Of a DNA stretch of 64,000 bases, positions 26,464 through 37,534 are shown in pieces. Origin of the DNA: Flavobacteriales bacterium (GTDB lineage: Bacteria > Bacteroidota > Bacteroidia > Flavobacteriales_D > Crocinitomicaceae); assembly GCA_013373595.1 (NCBI GenBank), contig JABXHO010000021.1, forward strand, positions 1-64,000. Reading direction: 5' to 3'. A program made the translations under genes and the position numbers. The first letter of the stretch is position 1, and each line of letters starts with the position of its first letter. A model generated the notes under the pieces. That model saw only the letters and a program-made list of their open reading frames with translations. It had not been told where the DNA came from and did no database searches.

Positions 26464-27529
26464 ACGGTTTGTGATCATAGCGCCCTATCCGCAAGGTGAA
26501 GCACCTTCTCAACGATTTCGATTCGAGCAATACCTTTCGTTTTTTGAAGAACAAGGATATACAATTGAGTTTTACGCGTTTCTTTCTGATAAAACGTGGA
26601 AAGCTTTGTACAAGGAAGGTTCATTCTTTGCGAAAGCATTCGGTATTTTAGGAAGTTTCTGGCGTCGCTTTTTGTTGATGTTTAAGCTGCGTTCAGCAGA
26701 TGTCATATTTATCCATCGCGAAGCATCCATGATTGGATTGCCCATTTTTGAATGGATCATCGCAAAAGTGCTTCGCAAGAAGTATGTGTACGATTTCGAT
26801 GACGCTATTTGGTTACCCAATTACAGCGATGCCAATGCACGATTTCAGCGATTGAAAGCTTATGGTAAAGTCAAAAAAGTGATGAAATGGGCACATTGCG
26901 TCAGTGCTGGGAATGAATATTTGGCAGGATACGCAAAGCAGTACAATGAGAACGTGACTGTAATTCCAACGACCGTTGATCTGGAAAATGTACACACGCT
27001 TTCTACGAATCAGCAAGTGGAAAAGCCTGTGATCGGTTGGACAGGTACGCATACCACAATGAATTACCTCAACGAACTCGTTCCAATCCTGCAAGAATTA
27101 GAAAAGACACACGACTTTATCTTTCGAATCATCTCGAATCAAGCTCCCGATTTCAACTTGAAAAGTGTGGAGTTTGTCAAGTGGAACAAAGAGACGGAAA
27201 TCGAAGACCTGGCGAGGATCAACATTGGCGTAATGCCGCTTACTGATACCATTTGGGCAAAAGGAAAGTGTGGATTCAAGGGCTTGCAATACATGGCGCT
27301 GAAAATCCCTTCGGTGATGTCTCCAGTTGGTGTAAACACCTCGATTGTAACAGATGGAGAAAATGGATTTTTGTGCAATTCGCCTGAAGAATGGAAGAAA
27401 ACCTTGATTCAACTGCTCGAAAGTGAAGCACTCCGAATCGAAATAGGGAAGAGGGGATATGAAACGGTGAAAGCCCATTATTCCGTGCAAGCAAACCGAA
27501 AGAAATATTTGAAATTAGTCAACCCATGA
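26456..27529 (+). CDS. Glycosyltransferase, GT4-like
   Basis: A 357-residue GT-B enzyme for surface-glycan assembly. The N-terminal part begins MSKRFVIIAPYPQGEAPSQR and includes VIFIHREASMIGL and YVYDFDDAIWLP; the C-terminal donor domain has VIGWTGTHTTMNYL and GLQYMALKIPSVMSPVG. Start is TTG at 26456, overlapping the previous stop by eight bases (TTGAGTAA), a coupling arrangement. The next gene, rdgB, overlaps its stop by four bases (ATGA). The exact sugar is unknown. Together with the preceding gene it may belong to the same polysaccharide pathway as the 39-56 kb locus, but that is inference. Confidence 0.88.
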   Translation: MSKRFVIIAPYPQGEAPSQRFRFEQYLSFFEEQGYTIEFYAFLSDKTWKALYKEGSFFAKAFGILGSFWRRFLLMFKLRSADVIFIHREASMIGLPIFEWIIAKVLRKKYVYDFDDAIWLPNYSDANARFQRLKAYGKVKKVMKWAHCVSAGNEYLAGYAKQYNENVTVIPTTVDLENVHTLSTNQQVEKPVIGWTGTHTTMNYLNELVPILQELEKTHDFIFRIISNQAPDFNLKSVEFVKWNKETEIEDLARINIGVMPLTDTIWAKGKCGFKGLQYMALKIPSVMSPVGVNTSIVTDGENGFLCNSPEEWKKTLIQLLESEALRIEIGKRGYETVKAHYSVQANRKKYLKLVNP

Positions 27530-28107
27530 AATTACTTTTTGCAACAGCCAATCAAAATAAAGCGAAGGAAATTGCCGCATTGTTGCCAGCATCTTACGAA
27601 CTGCTAACCTTGCGAGATATCGACTTGAAAGAAGATATTCCTGAAACGCAAAATACCCTTGAAGGGAATGCCAAGCAGAAATCGGAATACGTTTTGAACA
27701 ATTTTCAATTGGACTGCTTCGCAGATGATACGGGGCTGGAAATTCCTGCACTGAATAATGAGCCAGGTGTACTTTCTGCAAGATATGCGGGCGAGCAACG
27801 CGATTCGGAAGCAAACATGCAATTGGTGTTGGACCGCCTAAAGGGAAAGGACGATCGTTCTGCTCGTTTTCGAACAGTCATTTCACTCGAACTGAACGGA
27901 AAACAATATCTCTTCGAAGGAATCGTGAATGGAACAATTCGAGAAGGAAAGTCAGGTGATGGCGGATTTGGGTACGATCCCATTTTTGAACCTGAAAATT
28001 GCGGAAGAACGTTCGGAGAAATGACGATGGACGAAAAAAATCAATACTCGCATCGTGCTCGTGCATTCGAAAAAATGATCAACTTTCTCTCTGAAATGGC
28101 AGAATAG
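27526..28107 (+). CDS. rdgB: RdgB/HAM1 family non-canonical purine NTP pyrophosphatase
   Basis: This enzyme hydrolyses dITP, ITP and XTP to monophosphates, keeping deaminated purines out of nucleic acids. Visible motifs are the N-terminal FATANQNKAKE (nucleotide binding), FADDTGLEIPAL with catalytic acids, ARYAG, GDGGFGYDPIFEP and the C-terminal MTMDEKNQYSHRARAF. The 193-residue length is normal. The ATG overlaps the glycosyltransferase stop (ATGA), so it depends on that operon for expression. The protein is cytoplasmic. Confidence 0.96.
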   Translation: MKLLFATANQNKAKEIAALLPASYELLTLRDIDLKEDIPETQNTLEGNAKQKSEYVLNNFQLDCFADDTGLEIPALNNEPGVLSARYAGEQRDSEANMQLVLDRLKGKDDRSARFRTVISLELNGKQYLFEGIVNGTIREGKSGDGGFGYDPIFEPENCGRTFGEMTMDEKNQYSHRARAFEKMINFLSEMAE

Positions 28108-28115
28108 GAAAGGCC

Positions 28116-28685
28116 TTAGAAATCAATGACAACGGAGAATCCGTTACTGTCGAAGTAATACGTGTCCTCCATCGTTTCTGTTGGAGCAACGAGTTTGACA
28201 TATCTCCATCCTACAGGTATCTTTTTTGAATAGGCTCCATAATTATTGGCACTTCCAGCGTATTGTCCATCTATGTACACATCGTATTCATCATGCTCTC
28301 CCTGAGAATTCGAGTAAGCGTTTACTTTTAAATAAATGTGATCAGACTTAATCAAAAATTCCTTCTCAGCAGAACGTTCTTTTTTACGTAGAAAAGTGGT
28401 TAAACGGAGCGTGTGAATGCCATTTTGGAATAAAATTCCCGTCACCAAATTGGGATGATTTCCCGTTACTGTTTTTACCACTTCGCCACTAGGAGCAATC
28501 ATCTCCCATTGACAACTATCGTATTTCAGAGATAAATTTTGGATCATTAGTGCATCCCCCGCACCGTATTCATATTGGCCCATGGAAAATTCTGCGGAAG
28601 CTTTGTTCTTTCTACAACTCGTAAAACTGAAAGCAAATATCAGAAAGAAAGAGACGAATAAGAGGTTCTTAGATATTGTAAACAT
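28116..28685 (-). CDS. Lipoprotein of unknown function (189 aa)
   Basis: A lipoprotein signal peptide (lipobox FTSC at residues 21-24) starts this 189-residue protein. Residues about 30-115 look like a PKD/Ig-type sandwich (SAEFSMGQYEYGAGDALMIQNLSLKYDSCQWEM, IHTLRLTTFLRKKERSAEKEF). The C-terminal part (HDEYDVYIDGQYAGSANNYGAYSKKIPVGWRYVKLVA) resembles the carboxypeptidase-like or PEGA-type small strand domain. I cannot assign a function; the protein should face the periplasm or cell surface. It converges on rdgB and diverges from icd. Confidence 0.65.
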   Translation of the reverse strand: MFTISKNLLFVSFFLIFAFSFTSCRKNKASAEFSMGQYEYGAGDALMIQNLSLKYDSCQWEMIAPSGEVVKTVTGNHPNLVTGILFQNGIHTLRLTTFLRKKERSAEKEFLIKSDHIYLKVNAYSNSQGEHDEYDVYIDGQYAGSANNYGAYSKKIPVGWRYVKLVAPTETMEDTYYFDSNGFSVVIDF

Positions 28686-28789
28686 GAGGTTCTAGTACTT
28701 TTTTTTCAAGTTACGTTAATTATTTAAATCAACACAAAGAACAGGAATTTTATCTTGGAATTCTACTTCCTTTTTCCCGAACAAAAGCG

Positions 28790-28797
28790 TAAATTTG
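28790..28797 (+). promoter_or_regulatory. Putative -7 box of the isocitrate dehydrogenase gene
   Basis: TAAATTTG fits the TAnnTTTG consensus and lies 53 bases before the start codon. A clear TTTG -33 element at the right spacing is missing, so the assignment is tentative. Confidence 0.45.
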
Positions 28798-28829
28798 TGA
28801 GCCTGAGAAATCAGCAAAATTGATATTAA

Positions 28830-31076
<2,247 letters not shown>

Positions 31077-31103
31077 TCCATTGCGTATCGCATAGTTAAA
31101 CGA

Positions 31104-31143
31104 TAAACGTCCTTTTCTGAATCTAGAAAAGGACGTTTTTTTA
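31104..31143 (+). terminator. Rho-independent terminator after icd
   Basis: A 13-base-pair perfect stem (AAACGTCCTTTTC / GAAAAGGACGTTT) runs into a T-tract 28 bases past the stop codon, a strong terminator for the single icd gene. Confidence 0.95.
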
Positions 31144-31156
31144 TTAATTTCAGTCC

Positions 31157-31891
31157 ATGAAAAAAATACTGTTCGCCGTCTGCTTCCTTTTCACATTTGT
31201 GAACGAGTCTTCAGCACAGTCTCCACTAAACGAATGGGAAGGGGAATACAAAGGACAAATGTCCATTGGTTATGCAAATGGACACCAGGATTCACTTGAT
31301 GTAACATTCGAATTGAAAACGATCGAAAAAGATTCAAGTTGGACCTACAAAATGCTCTATAACAGTGCGCGCTTCGGCGAAGTCCTAAAAGATTATGAAA
31401 TCAAACGCGTAGGAGTGAATCCTGCTAGTTATGTACTCGATGAAAAAGATGGAACGCTTATCGACATGACGTACATGGATGGCTGTTTCTATGATGTGTT
31501 TGACGTCATGGATAACTACTTCACCTCTACACTTTGCAAAAACGGGGACGATCTTCGCTTCGATTTGTTTATGTCTTCAAAAGAACCAAGTTCGGTAACT
31601 GTTTCTGACGAGGATGAAGAAGGGAAAACGTACGAAGTAACGAGTTACAAACCGCTATTGCATCAAACGGTGGTGCTTGAGAAGCAGATCGTGCTCACAG
31701 ATCAGGAAAAAGAGGCGAATAGAAACGCAATTGAAGCGTATGATAAACTCGTAGACGCTGCTGATGAGGCATATGTCCGAAAAAAATATAAGAAAGCACT
31801 CGAATTGTATACGCGCGCAGTGGTGTTGATGCCGAGCAATGAGTATGCTCAAAGACAGAAAATAAAAACTGAAAAACTCCTATCGAAATGA
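31157..31891 (+). CDS. Secreted protein with C-terminal TPR-like segment
   Basis: I do not recognise a family. The 244-residue protein has a cleavable signal peptide (cleaved after SSAQ). The N-terminal domain (residues 25-170) is beta-rich with repeated aromatic strands (WEGEYKGQMSIGYANGHQDSLDVTFELKTIEKDSSWTYKML). The last 60 residues look like one to two TPR-like helical pairs (YDKLVDAADEAYVRKKYKKALELYTRAVVLMP). Such architecture fits a periplasmic lipid- or ligand-binding protein, but that is a guess. The stop overlaps the start of the DUF4403 lipoprotein by four bases (ATGA), so the two probably work together or are at least translated together. Confidence 0.7.
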   Translation: MKKILFAVCFLFTFVNESSAQSPLNEWEGEYKGQMSIGYANGHQDSLDVTFELKTIEKDSSWTYKMLYNSARFGEVLKDYEIKRVGVNPASYVLDEKDGTLIDMTYMDGCFYDVFDVMDNYFTSTLCKNGDDLRFDLFMSSKEPSSVTVSDEDEEGKTYEVTSYKPLLHQTVVLEKQIVLTDQEKEANRNAIEAYDKLVDAADEAYVRKKYKKALELYTRAVVLMPSNEYAQRQKIKTEKLLSK

Positions 31892-33282
31892 AACTGACAT
31901 TCGTGTTATCCATTATTGCTCTTGCTGTACTGTCGAGCTGTGGATCAATTAAACCAGAGGCTCCAGAAATTGTTGTGGAGGAGAATTACGAGATTCCCAA
32001 AGCAGAGCCTTCGTACATTAAGATTCCGATCAAAATTAACCTCAAACCTTATTTTGATGAAACGGATAATGGGATCGACCGCACTTTTATTGGTGAAGAA
32101 TCGCAGTGCTCAGGTGTAAGTATCAAATATCATTTCAATCGTGATCCGATTAAATTCGAAGGGAAAGGAAGTAAACTGAACTTTGATGTTGACGGGAAAT
32201 ACCGTCTGTGGTTGAACTATTGTGCTGCATGTTCTGACATGTTCTCAAGTGAGGAATATTGTTTGACATCTAGAGTTTATGCGAGCTGTGGAGTTGGAGA
32301 GCCGATGCGTAAAATCCACGTTGGATATGAAACGAAAATTGGTGTAGCCAAAGATTTTAAGTTGAAGTCGGAAACGAAATTACGCACGATCAAAGCTCTT
32401 TCTCCGTGTAAAATTACGGTGTTCAATTATGACGCTACTTCGCGTTTGGAAACGGAGGTAGAAGCAGTATTGAAAGATTTGGAGAAGGATATCGACAAAG
32501 AAATCAGCGCGATTGATCTTCGTCCAGATATGGAAGCAACCTGGGAAGTGATGAACGAACCAATCGACTTGGAAGGATACGGCTTTCTTGAGCTTCGCCC
32601 GAAGTATATTGCCATGGATGACATCGTATACAAAGGTGATACAGCATACTTCAATGCTGTGTTGAAGGCATACCCACGTATCTTATCTCAAGAATCAGGT
32701 AGAAAAGTTAAGCCGCTTCCGAATTTGTCAACGTACCGCGATCGCGATGGATTCGATATCAATATGAATGTGTACTCGCGCTATGATTCGCTCAGTAATA
32801 TCTTGACGCGAAATGTGGCAGGAACGGAATTGGAGGTAAAGGGAAAAACGGTCATTTTCGATTCGATTCAAATTTATGGAGCCAACAACAAACAATTACA
32901 CATCAAAATCAACTTTTCGGGGTCAAAATCAGGTGAAGTTTACTTGACAGGAACTCCCGTTTTCGTTGCAGATAGTCAATTCATCTCGTTTCCCGATTTG
33001 GAGTTCGATGTGAAATCGAAAAGTGCTTTGCTCAAAAGTGCAAAGTGGTTCTTTGATAAGAAAATCACGAATATGTTGCGCCAAGAAACAGAAATCGACC
33101 TTTCTCCATACATGGATACATTGCGTGAAGAATTGAATAAGAACCTTGCCATGGAGCTTGATGAGGGCGTAAACATGTCAGGAAAAGTAGAAGAAATCAC
33201 CATCGAAATGATTCAACCAAGAGGAGATCAATTGCACATTCAATTGCATAGTTTGGGTAAATTGGAGATCGTGATGGATTGA
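31888..33282 (+). CDS. DUF4403 family lipoprotein
   Basis: A 464-residue lipoprotein (lipobox LSSC, Cys at residue 18) of the DUF4403 family, found widely in Bacteroidota and of unknown function. Its features are the N-terminal SYIKIPIKINLKPYFD, a middle domain with LRTIKALSPCKITVFN, and a C-terminal domain with GAGTELEVKGKTVIFDSI-like sequence (here AGTELEVKGKTVIFDSIQI) and DKKITNMLRQETEIDLSPYMD. Two repeated alpha/beta modules resembling SMP- or BPI-like tubular lipid-binding domains are plausible (inference). It overlaps the secreted gene before it and is followed 24 bases later by a TauE/SafE permease. Confidence 0.85.
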   Translation: MKLTFVLSIIALAVLSSCGSIKPEAPEIVVEENYEIPKAEPSYIKIPIKINLKPYFDETDNGIDRTFIGEESQCSGVSIKYHFNRDPIKFEGKGSKLNFDVDGKYRLWLNYCAACSDMFSSEEYCLTSRVYASCGVGEPMRKIHVGYETKIGVAKDFKLKSETKLRTIKALSPCKITVFNYDATSRLETEVEAVLKDLEKDIDKEISAIDLRPDMEATWEVMNEPIDLEGYGFLELRPKYIAMDDIVYKGDTAYFNAVLKAYPRILSQESGRKVKPLPNLSTYRDRDGFDINMNVYSRYDSLSNILTRNVAGTELEVKGKTVIFDSIQIYGANNKQLHIKINFSGSKSGEVYLTGTPVFVADSQFISFPDLEFDVKSKSALLKSAKWFFDKKITNMLRQETEIDLSPYMDTLREELNKNLAMELDEGVNMSGKVEEITIEMIQPRGDQLHIQLHSLGKLEIVMD

Positions 33283-33305
33283 TCAGTTTCTAATTTTTCA
33301 AAGCA

Positions 33306-34037
33306 ATGGGTAATATCAGCGTAATCTTTCTTTTTCTGGCACTCATTGCTGAGGTGGTTGGAACCATCGGCGGATTCGGTTCCTCAGTTTTCTTTGTCCC
33401 TATCGCGAACTTCTATTTCGATTTTGAATCGGTATTGGGACTTACCGCTATTTACCACCTTTCGAGTAACTTGAGTAAGATTTTCTTCTTCAAAAAAGGC
33501 TTGGACAAGAAACTTCTGTTGACCATCGGGATTCCTTCTGTGATTTTTGTTATTGTGGGAGGCTTGCTCACAACTGTATTCATTGGCGCTTATCTTGAGT
33601 TGAGCCTGGGCATTTTTCTCGTATTACTATCACTTGTTTTTCTGATCAAACGGAAATTGGTCATCAACCCAAACAATCGAAATGCGATTATCGGAGGAAG
33701 CTTATCCGGATTTTCGGCAGGACTTTTGGGAACAGGAGGAGCCATTCGTGGGCTAACAATGGCTGCTTTCAATATGGAGAAAAGCGCATTTATTGCTACC
33801 TCCGCATTTATTGATTTCATGATCGATTTCTCCCGAACCTTTGTGTATTATCGGAATGGATACATCCATAAACACGATCTAATCTATGTCCCATTTTTGG
33901 TGCTTATCGGAATTGTAGGAACCTTGATCGGAAAGAAAGTACTGGCGTATATTCCTCAGGATAAATTCAAACGAATTTCACTCATCCTTGTGCTAATTAT
34001 TGGATGTGTAACGCTCGCAAAGGTATTGTTGGGATAA
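33306..34037 (+). CDS. TauE/SafE family (TSUP) permease
   Basis: A 243-residue inner-membrane protein of the sulfite/sulfonate exporter family with about seven to eight transmembrane helices. The first repeat has FLFLALIAEVVGTIGGFGSSVFFVPI and the second FSAGLLGTGGAIRGLTMAAF, the pseudo-symmetric Gly-rich motifs of the family. The length matches single-unit members. The substrate is unknown; members carry sulfite, sulfoacetate or other small organic anions. It is 24 bases after DUF4403 and may be in the same transcript, converging on the globin gene. Confidence 0.9.
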   Translation: MGNISVIFLFLALIAEVVGTIGGFGSSVFFVPIANFYFDFESVLGLTAIYHLSSNLSKIFFFKKGLDKKLLLTIGIPSVIFVIVGGLLTTVFIGAYLELSLGIFLVLLSLVFLIKRKLVINPNNRNAIIGGSLSGFSAGLLGTGGAIRGLTMAAFNMEKSAFIATSAFIDFMIDFSRTFVYYRNGYIHKHDLIYVPFLVLIGIVGTLIGKKVLAYIPQDKFKRISLILVLIIGCVTLAKVLLG

Positions 34038-34039
34038 TA

Positions 34040-34402
34040 TCAACGATTCTGCATGTGCGCAGCAACACGCGGAAAGCAATTATACAAGGCTTCGGCCAGT
34101 TCAGGATCAAAGTCCATTTTCGAAATCGCCAATTTCATGCAACGTAACCATTCAATTCGCGCATCGTTATCAATAGCGTGTGGCATGTGACGCATTCGCA
34201 TTCGTGGATGACCGTATTCAGAAGTGTACAACTGTGGACCGCCCAAAAATTGCGTCAAAAATCGGTACTGTTTGTCCCGAATTAAGGATGGATCATTCGT
34301 AAACAAATGCGCAATGTCAGATTCATTAAAGACGAGGTCGTAAAAGGTGTCGACCAAGTGTTTCAATTTTTCAGGTCCGATTTTTGAATACAGTGTTTCC
34401 AT
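34040..34402 (-). CDS. Truncated haemoglobin-like globin
   Basis: A small cytoplasmic haem protein of the 2/2 (truncated) globin superfamily, expected to bind oxygen, NO or related ligands. The start is the ATG at 34402 (METLYSKIGPEKLKHLVDTFYDL); an earlier start at 34585 would add 61 residues unlike any globin and would run into the OmpA gene. The 120-residue product has FLGGPQLYTSEYGHPRMRMRHMPHAI, containing the proximal His in the RMRH segment, and the B-helix Phe/Tyr pair. The group (I, II or III) looks like the 120-130-residue group III/II type. It is monocistronic. Confidence 0.9.
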   Translation of the reverse strand: METLYSKIGPEKLKHLVDTFYDLVFNESDIAHLFTNDPSLIRDKQYRFLTQFLGGPQLYTSEYGHPRMRMRHMPHAIDNDARIEWLRCMKLAISKMDFDPELAEALYNCFPRVAAHMQNR

Positions 34403-34475
34403 AGTTGATAAATGAGTGTTACTCAGTCGAAAACCTTGATAAAACCTTAAGGCTTTCGTACATTTACCCGACTCT

Positions 34476-35657
34476 ATGGCAAAGATATTATTTATTTTCT
34501 CCTTGTTCCTATTCACATCGATTGCTTTTGCGCAAAATGAGGTGAAGCACGCTACGTCACTTAATTCGTGTACGGGAGGAATCAATATTTTTGAAGACGG
34601 AGACTTTCAATTGCAGTTTACAGGTAAAAAAGGTGGAGATAATGGAGTCGAAGCGTACCCATCACTCGTCGACAAAATCAATGCGGAAAATGTTATTTGG
34701 GTCACGTATATCGCTCCAAAAGATGGCGATTTAACCTTTACTGCTTCCAAAAAATCGGGTTTTGTACAAATGGTCATTTTCGAACAAGACGAGAAAGATG
34801 TTTGTGGTGAAATTGCGCAGGGAATTGCTGAGATCAAACGTGTCCACACAGGAAAGGAGGCGTCAATGGTTGGTTTAGATTACAAGGTGGAAGGTGGAAT
34901 CATGTATGCGCTACCGATGAAAGAGGGACGGAAATACCAACTTTTGTTTGCTACAGATAGTGACCTGAAAGATAAACTGTATTTGCAATGGCGTTTTCTT
35001 ATTGGTGGAAACGAGGTTGCGAAAACAGAAGCGGAAGTTGTGGATCGAAGAAATGATGATTTTGCACCGACGTTTAAGATTGTTGTGCGAGACAAGGAAA
35101 CGAAAGAACCGATCATTGCAAACTTGACCATTGAAGGCAATAAGTCGTTAACCGGGATGTATTCAGGGTCAGACTTTTTGTTCAATGTAGAACGCAGTTC
35201 AACCATTACGATCAAATGCAATGCGGAAGGTTATTTCTTGAATGATTTGGAGGAGGAAGCAAGCTCATTCGACGATCAAGCAATAGTCTTAGAACTCGAA
35301 CGAATTTCGGCTGGGAAATCGATGAAATTAGAAGATATCGAGTTTGTTCCAGGAACGAGTGAAATAACACTTGCGTCAGAGCCGAAGTTGAGAAGACTCA
35401 AAGATTTTCTCGCATTAAATGCGGAACTCCATGTGGAAATTCAAGGTCACGTATTTGCAATAGGCGATAACACCAATGCGGCACAGCGGGTATCAGAAGC
35501 TCGAGCAAAACGCGTGAAGAAATACCTCATTCAAAACGGCATCGACAAAGATCGGTTGACGGCTGTAGGTTATGGAAATACGCGACCTGTGTACGAGGAA
35601 CCCAAATTCTTCTACGAAGAGCAGGCCAATCGTCGCGTGGAGATTGTAGTGAAGTGA
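34476..35657 (+). CDS. OmpA family protein (peptidoglycan-binding C-terminus)
   Basis: A 393-residue secreted protein. The signal peptide (cleaved after AFAQ) is followed by an N-terminal beta-sandwich region (residues 25-200; TFTASKKSGFVQMVIF, QLLFATDSDLKDKLYLQWRFL) and a carboxypeptidase-like strand domain (TFKIVVRDKETKEPIIANLTIEG). The C-terminal OmpA domain (residues 280-393) has FVPGTSEITLASEPKLRRL, VEIQGHVF, RVSEARAKRVKKYLI and NRRVEIVVK, which bind meso-diaminopimelate of peptidoglycan. It should anchor to the cell wall from the periplasmic side of the outer membrane. The gene stands alone, divergent from the globin gene. Confidence 0.9.
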   Translation: MAKILFIFSLFLFTSIAFAQNEVKHATSLNSCTGGINIFEDGDFQLQFTGKKGGDNGVEAYPSLVDKINAENVIWVTYIAPKDGDLTFTASKKSGFVQMVIFEQDEKDVCGEIAQGIAEIKRVHTGKEASMVGLDYKVEGGIMYALPMKEGRKYQLLFATDSDLKDKLYLQWRFLIGGNEVAKTEAEVVDRRNDDFAPTFKIVVRDKETKEPIIANLTIEGNKSLTGMYSGSDFLFNVERSSTITIKCNAEGYFLNDLEEEASSFDDQAIVLELERISAGKSMKLEDIEFVPGTSEITLASEPKLRRLKDFLALNAELHVEIQGHVFAIGDNTNAAQRVSEARAKRVKKYLIQNGIDKDRLTAVGYGNTRPVYEEPKFFYEEQANRRVEIVVK

Positions 35658-35740
35658 TTCGGTTAAAGTTCTCCGCGACGCCCTACATTTCGACTTCGAA
35701 ATACATCATTTTCATTCTTTCTTTACTTTGAGAAACTAGT

Positions 35741-36046
35741 TCATGCATCCCGTGTTTTTCTAACAAAGATGGATAGTCGCTCAATAATTACACAATAAAA
35801 GTGTGCGTGAGCCGCGTAGGATGCAATTGCAAGCACAATACCCACGTACGGAATCGAGAAGATATAGCGTGACGAGAAGTCATAGGGAAGCAACATAATC
35901 TCTAAGTACAGATCAAATGTCCTGAGAAAGGAGTTTTCATCATAGCTGAAAAAGAGCCCGAAGTGTACAAAAGGAAAAAAGAGTATGATGAGCATCGGAA
36001 TGCCATAAATCCATGGGTTGAGTGCGTTTCTCTTGTAATCAAACAT
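35741..36046 (-). CDS. Small membrane protein (101 aa)
   Basis: A 101-residue protein with two to three hydrophobic segments (WIYGIPMLIILFFPFVHFGLFF and VGIVLAIASYAAHAHFYCVII) and no known domain. Its ATG overlaps the preceding lipoprotein stop by one base (TAATG), so it is translationally coupled to that gene. The C-terminus is basic (RLSIFVRKTRDA), as expected on the cytoplasmic side. I cannot name a role. The convergent 83-bp gap to the OmpA gene holds a TTTCGACTTCG segment similar to the dispersed repeat. Confidence 0.6.
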   Translation of the reverse strand: MFDYKRNALNPWIYGIPMLIILFFPFVHFGLFFSYDENSFLRTFDLYLEIMLLPYDFSSRYIFSIPYVGIVLAIASYAAHAHFYCVIIERLSIFVRKTRDA

Positions 36047-36828
36047 TATTTAAGGTAAGAACGAAGCGATTTTTTCAAATCTTTTGAGAAGATTTCCTTC
36101 GCCTTTGCAGGCTCCATAATTTTCATGCTGCTAAAGCTTGTTTCATCGTTTGAAAGGAATGATTTGCTTCCATCGGAATCCAAAATTGTTTTAATCATGA
36201 TGGATTGTGTCTCTGGATAATACGTGTAATCAAGGAAATGCTCGTTTTCGGGTGTGATTTGCGTAAAATTGGATCCGTCCAAATCTGAAATGTAGAGCAT
36301 CACAGGATCGAGATTATTGTATTTTAGATCTTCATTATAATCGTTGCGAACGACGCGATAGAAGATCAAATCACGATCATATTCTTTGTGTAATGCGAAT
36401 GATAAAATATGCAAGGAATCCAAAACGAGTGGGTGTGTTTCTTGCGTGAACATATTGTAAAACAATAAGTTTCGAATGTCATAGTCTTCAGTTTTCTCGT
36501 TCACATACTCAATAGACGCGTTGCTGTCAAAGTAGGAAACGGTGTTTGCTGAAAACTGGATTTGTTTCGAACGAGTCGATATCGTTCCGCTATACCCTTG
36601 AACCTGTGGCGAAGCATTTATTTCTTCTTCTTCTGGTTCTGTTACATCTGGATAATAACTGCTCCCCAAAGGGAAAATCAATAAACTGTCAAGACCGCAG
36701 TCGAGTGGATCGCCGATGATCAAAGCGTCGGATTTAACGGGTGTTTTAGGTGTTCTGGGAGATTCTTTTTTGTCGCTACATGCGAAGATAAGTGGCACAG
36801 AGAGAGTAATCAGTAGTAGGTTTTTCAT
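36046..36828 (-). CDS. Lipoprotein with a PD40-like segment
   Basis: A 260-residue lipoprotein (lipobox IFAC, Cys at residue 17) with a proline/acidic linker (EPEEEEINASPQVQ). The central part contains a WD40-like PD40 motif (LYISDLDGSNFTQITPENEHFLDYTYYPETQSIMI), typical of TolB-like or protein-surface beta-propeller units. The rest shows no motif. It should be a periplasmic or outer-membrane lipoprotein. It is coupled to the small membrane protein gene that follows it by TAATG. Confidence 0.7.
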   Translation of the reverse strand: MKNLLLITLSVPLIFACSDKKESPRTPKTPVKSDALIIGDPLDCGLDSLLIFPLGSSYYPDVTEPEEEEINASPQVQGYSGTISTRSKQIQFSANTVSYFDSNASIEYVNEKTEDYDIRNLLFYNMFTQETHPLVLDSLHILSFALHKEYDRDLIFYRVVRNDYNEDLKYNNLDPVMLYISDLDGSNFTQITPENEHFLDYTYYPETQSIMIKTILDSDGSKSFLSNDETSFSSMKIMEPAKAKEIFSKDLKKSLRSYLK

Positions 36829-36896
36829 GGTATTCCTTTTTCACGAAGAAAGGGTACTTTTTCTGAATACACAATCAACTTAACATTCCTTCACAA

Positions 36897-36929
36897 AAAA
36901 ATCCCGCCTTCATATGAAAACGGGATCAG
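36897..36929 (-). terminator. Rho-independent terminator after frr
   Basis: On the minus strand a stem GATCCCG ... CGGGATT with an inner TTCA-TATGAA palindrome runs into a seven-T tract, about 20 bases past the frr stop. It ends the pyrH-frr operon. Confidence 0.85.
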
Positions 36930-36950
36930 TCTTTTATAGGTGTACAACGA

Positions 36951-37514
36951 TTAGATCGTCATAATGTCTACTTCTTTCTCTTTGATCATTTCATCGATGC
37001 TATTCGAGAACCAGTTTGTAATGTTTTGAACTTCGTTTTCGCCGTCTTTTTGCATGTCTTCTGGCATACCGTCGTCTTTCAATGTTTTGATCATATCCAT
37101 TGCATCTTTACGGTTATTTCGAATCGCTACTTTGGCGTTTTCTCCTTCAGCTTTCGCGCGTTTCACTAAATCACGTCTGCGCTCTTCCGTTAATGGAGGA
37201 ACAGAAATCAACAACGATTCACCATTGCTTTGAGGAGCGAATCCGAGGTTTGCATTGACAATTCCACGCATGATTTCGTCCAACAATGATTTTTCCCATG
37301 GCTGAACCGTAATTGTTCGAGCATCCATGGTATTCACATTCGCCACCTGTTGAAGTGGAGTAGGAGAACCGTAGTAATCAACCATTACACCTTGAAGCAT
37401 AGCAGGAGACGCTTTTCCTGCGCGAATCTTCAACAATTCACTTTTCAAGTGATCAATCGACTTTTTGTTCGCTGATTTGAACTCGTCGTATACAAGATTT
37501 AATTCTTCTGTCAT
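36951..37514 (-). CDS. frr: Ribosome recycling factor
   Basis: RRF works with EF-G to split post-termination ribosomes. The 187-residue protein has the signature LLKIRAGKASPAMLQGV, the NVNTMDARTITVQPWEKSLLDEIMRGI block, and RRRDLVKRAKAEGENAKVAIRNNRKDAM, including the conserved Arg residues. Coordinates are compact and the start ATG is 20 bases downstream of the pyrH stop, the usual pyrH-frr order. Length is normal (about 185). The operon ends here with a terminator. Confidence 0.98.
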   Translation of the reverse strand: MTEELNLVYDEFKSANKKSIDHLKSELLKIRAGKASPAMLQGVMVDYYGSPTPLQQVANVNTMDARTITVQPWEKSLLDEIMRGIVNANLGFAPQSNGESLLISVPPLTEERRRDLVKRAKAEGENAKVAIRNNRKDAMDMIKTLKDDGMPEDMQKDGENEVQNITNWFSNSIDEMIKEKEVDIMTI

Positions 37515-37534
37515 GTTATTTTTCTTTTCAGTGA

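Noticed and set aside
34403-34585. N-terminal extension of the truncated globin
   Set aside because: The added 61 residues are not globin-like and overlap the OmpA gene's start; the ATG at 34402 gives a normal globin length.
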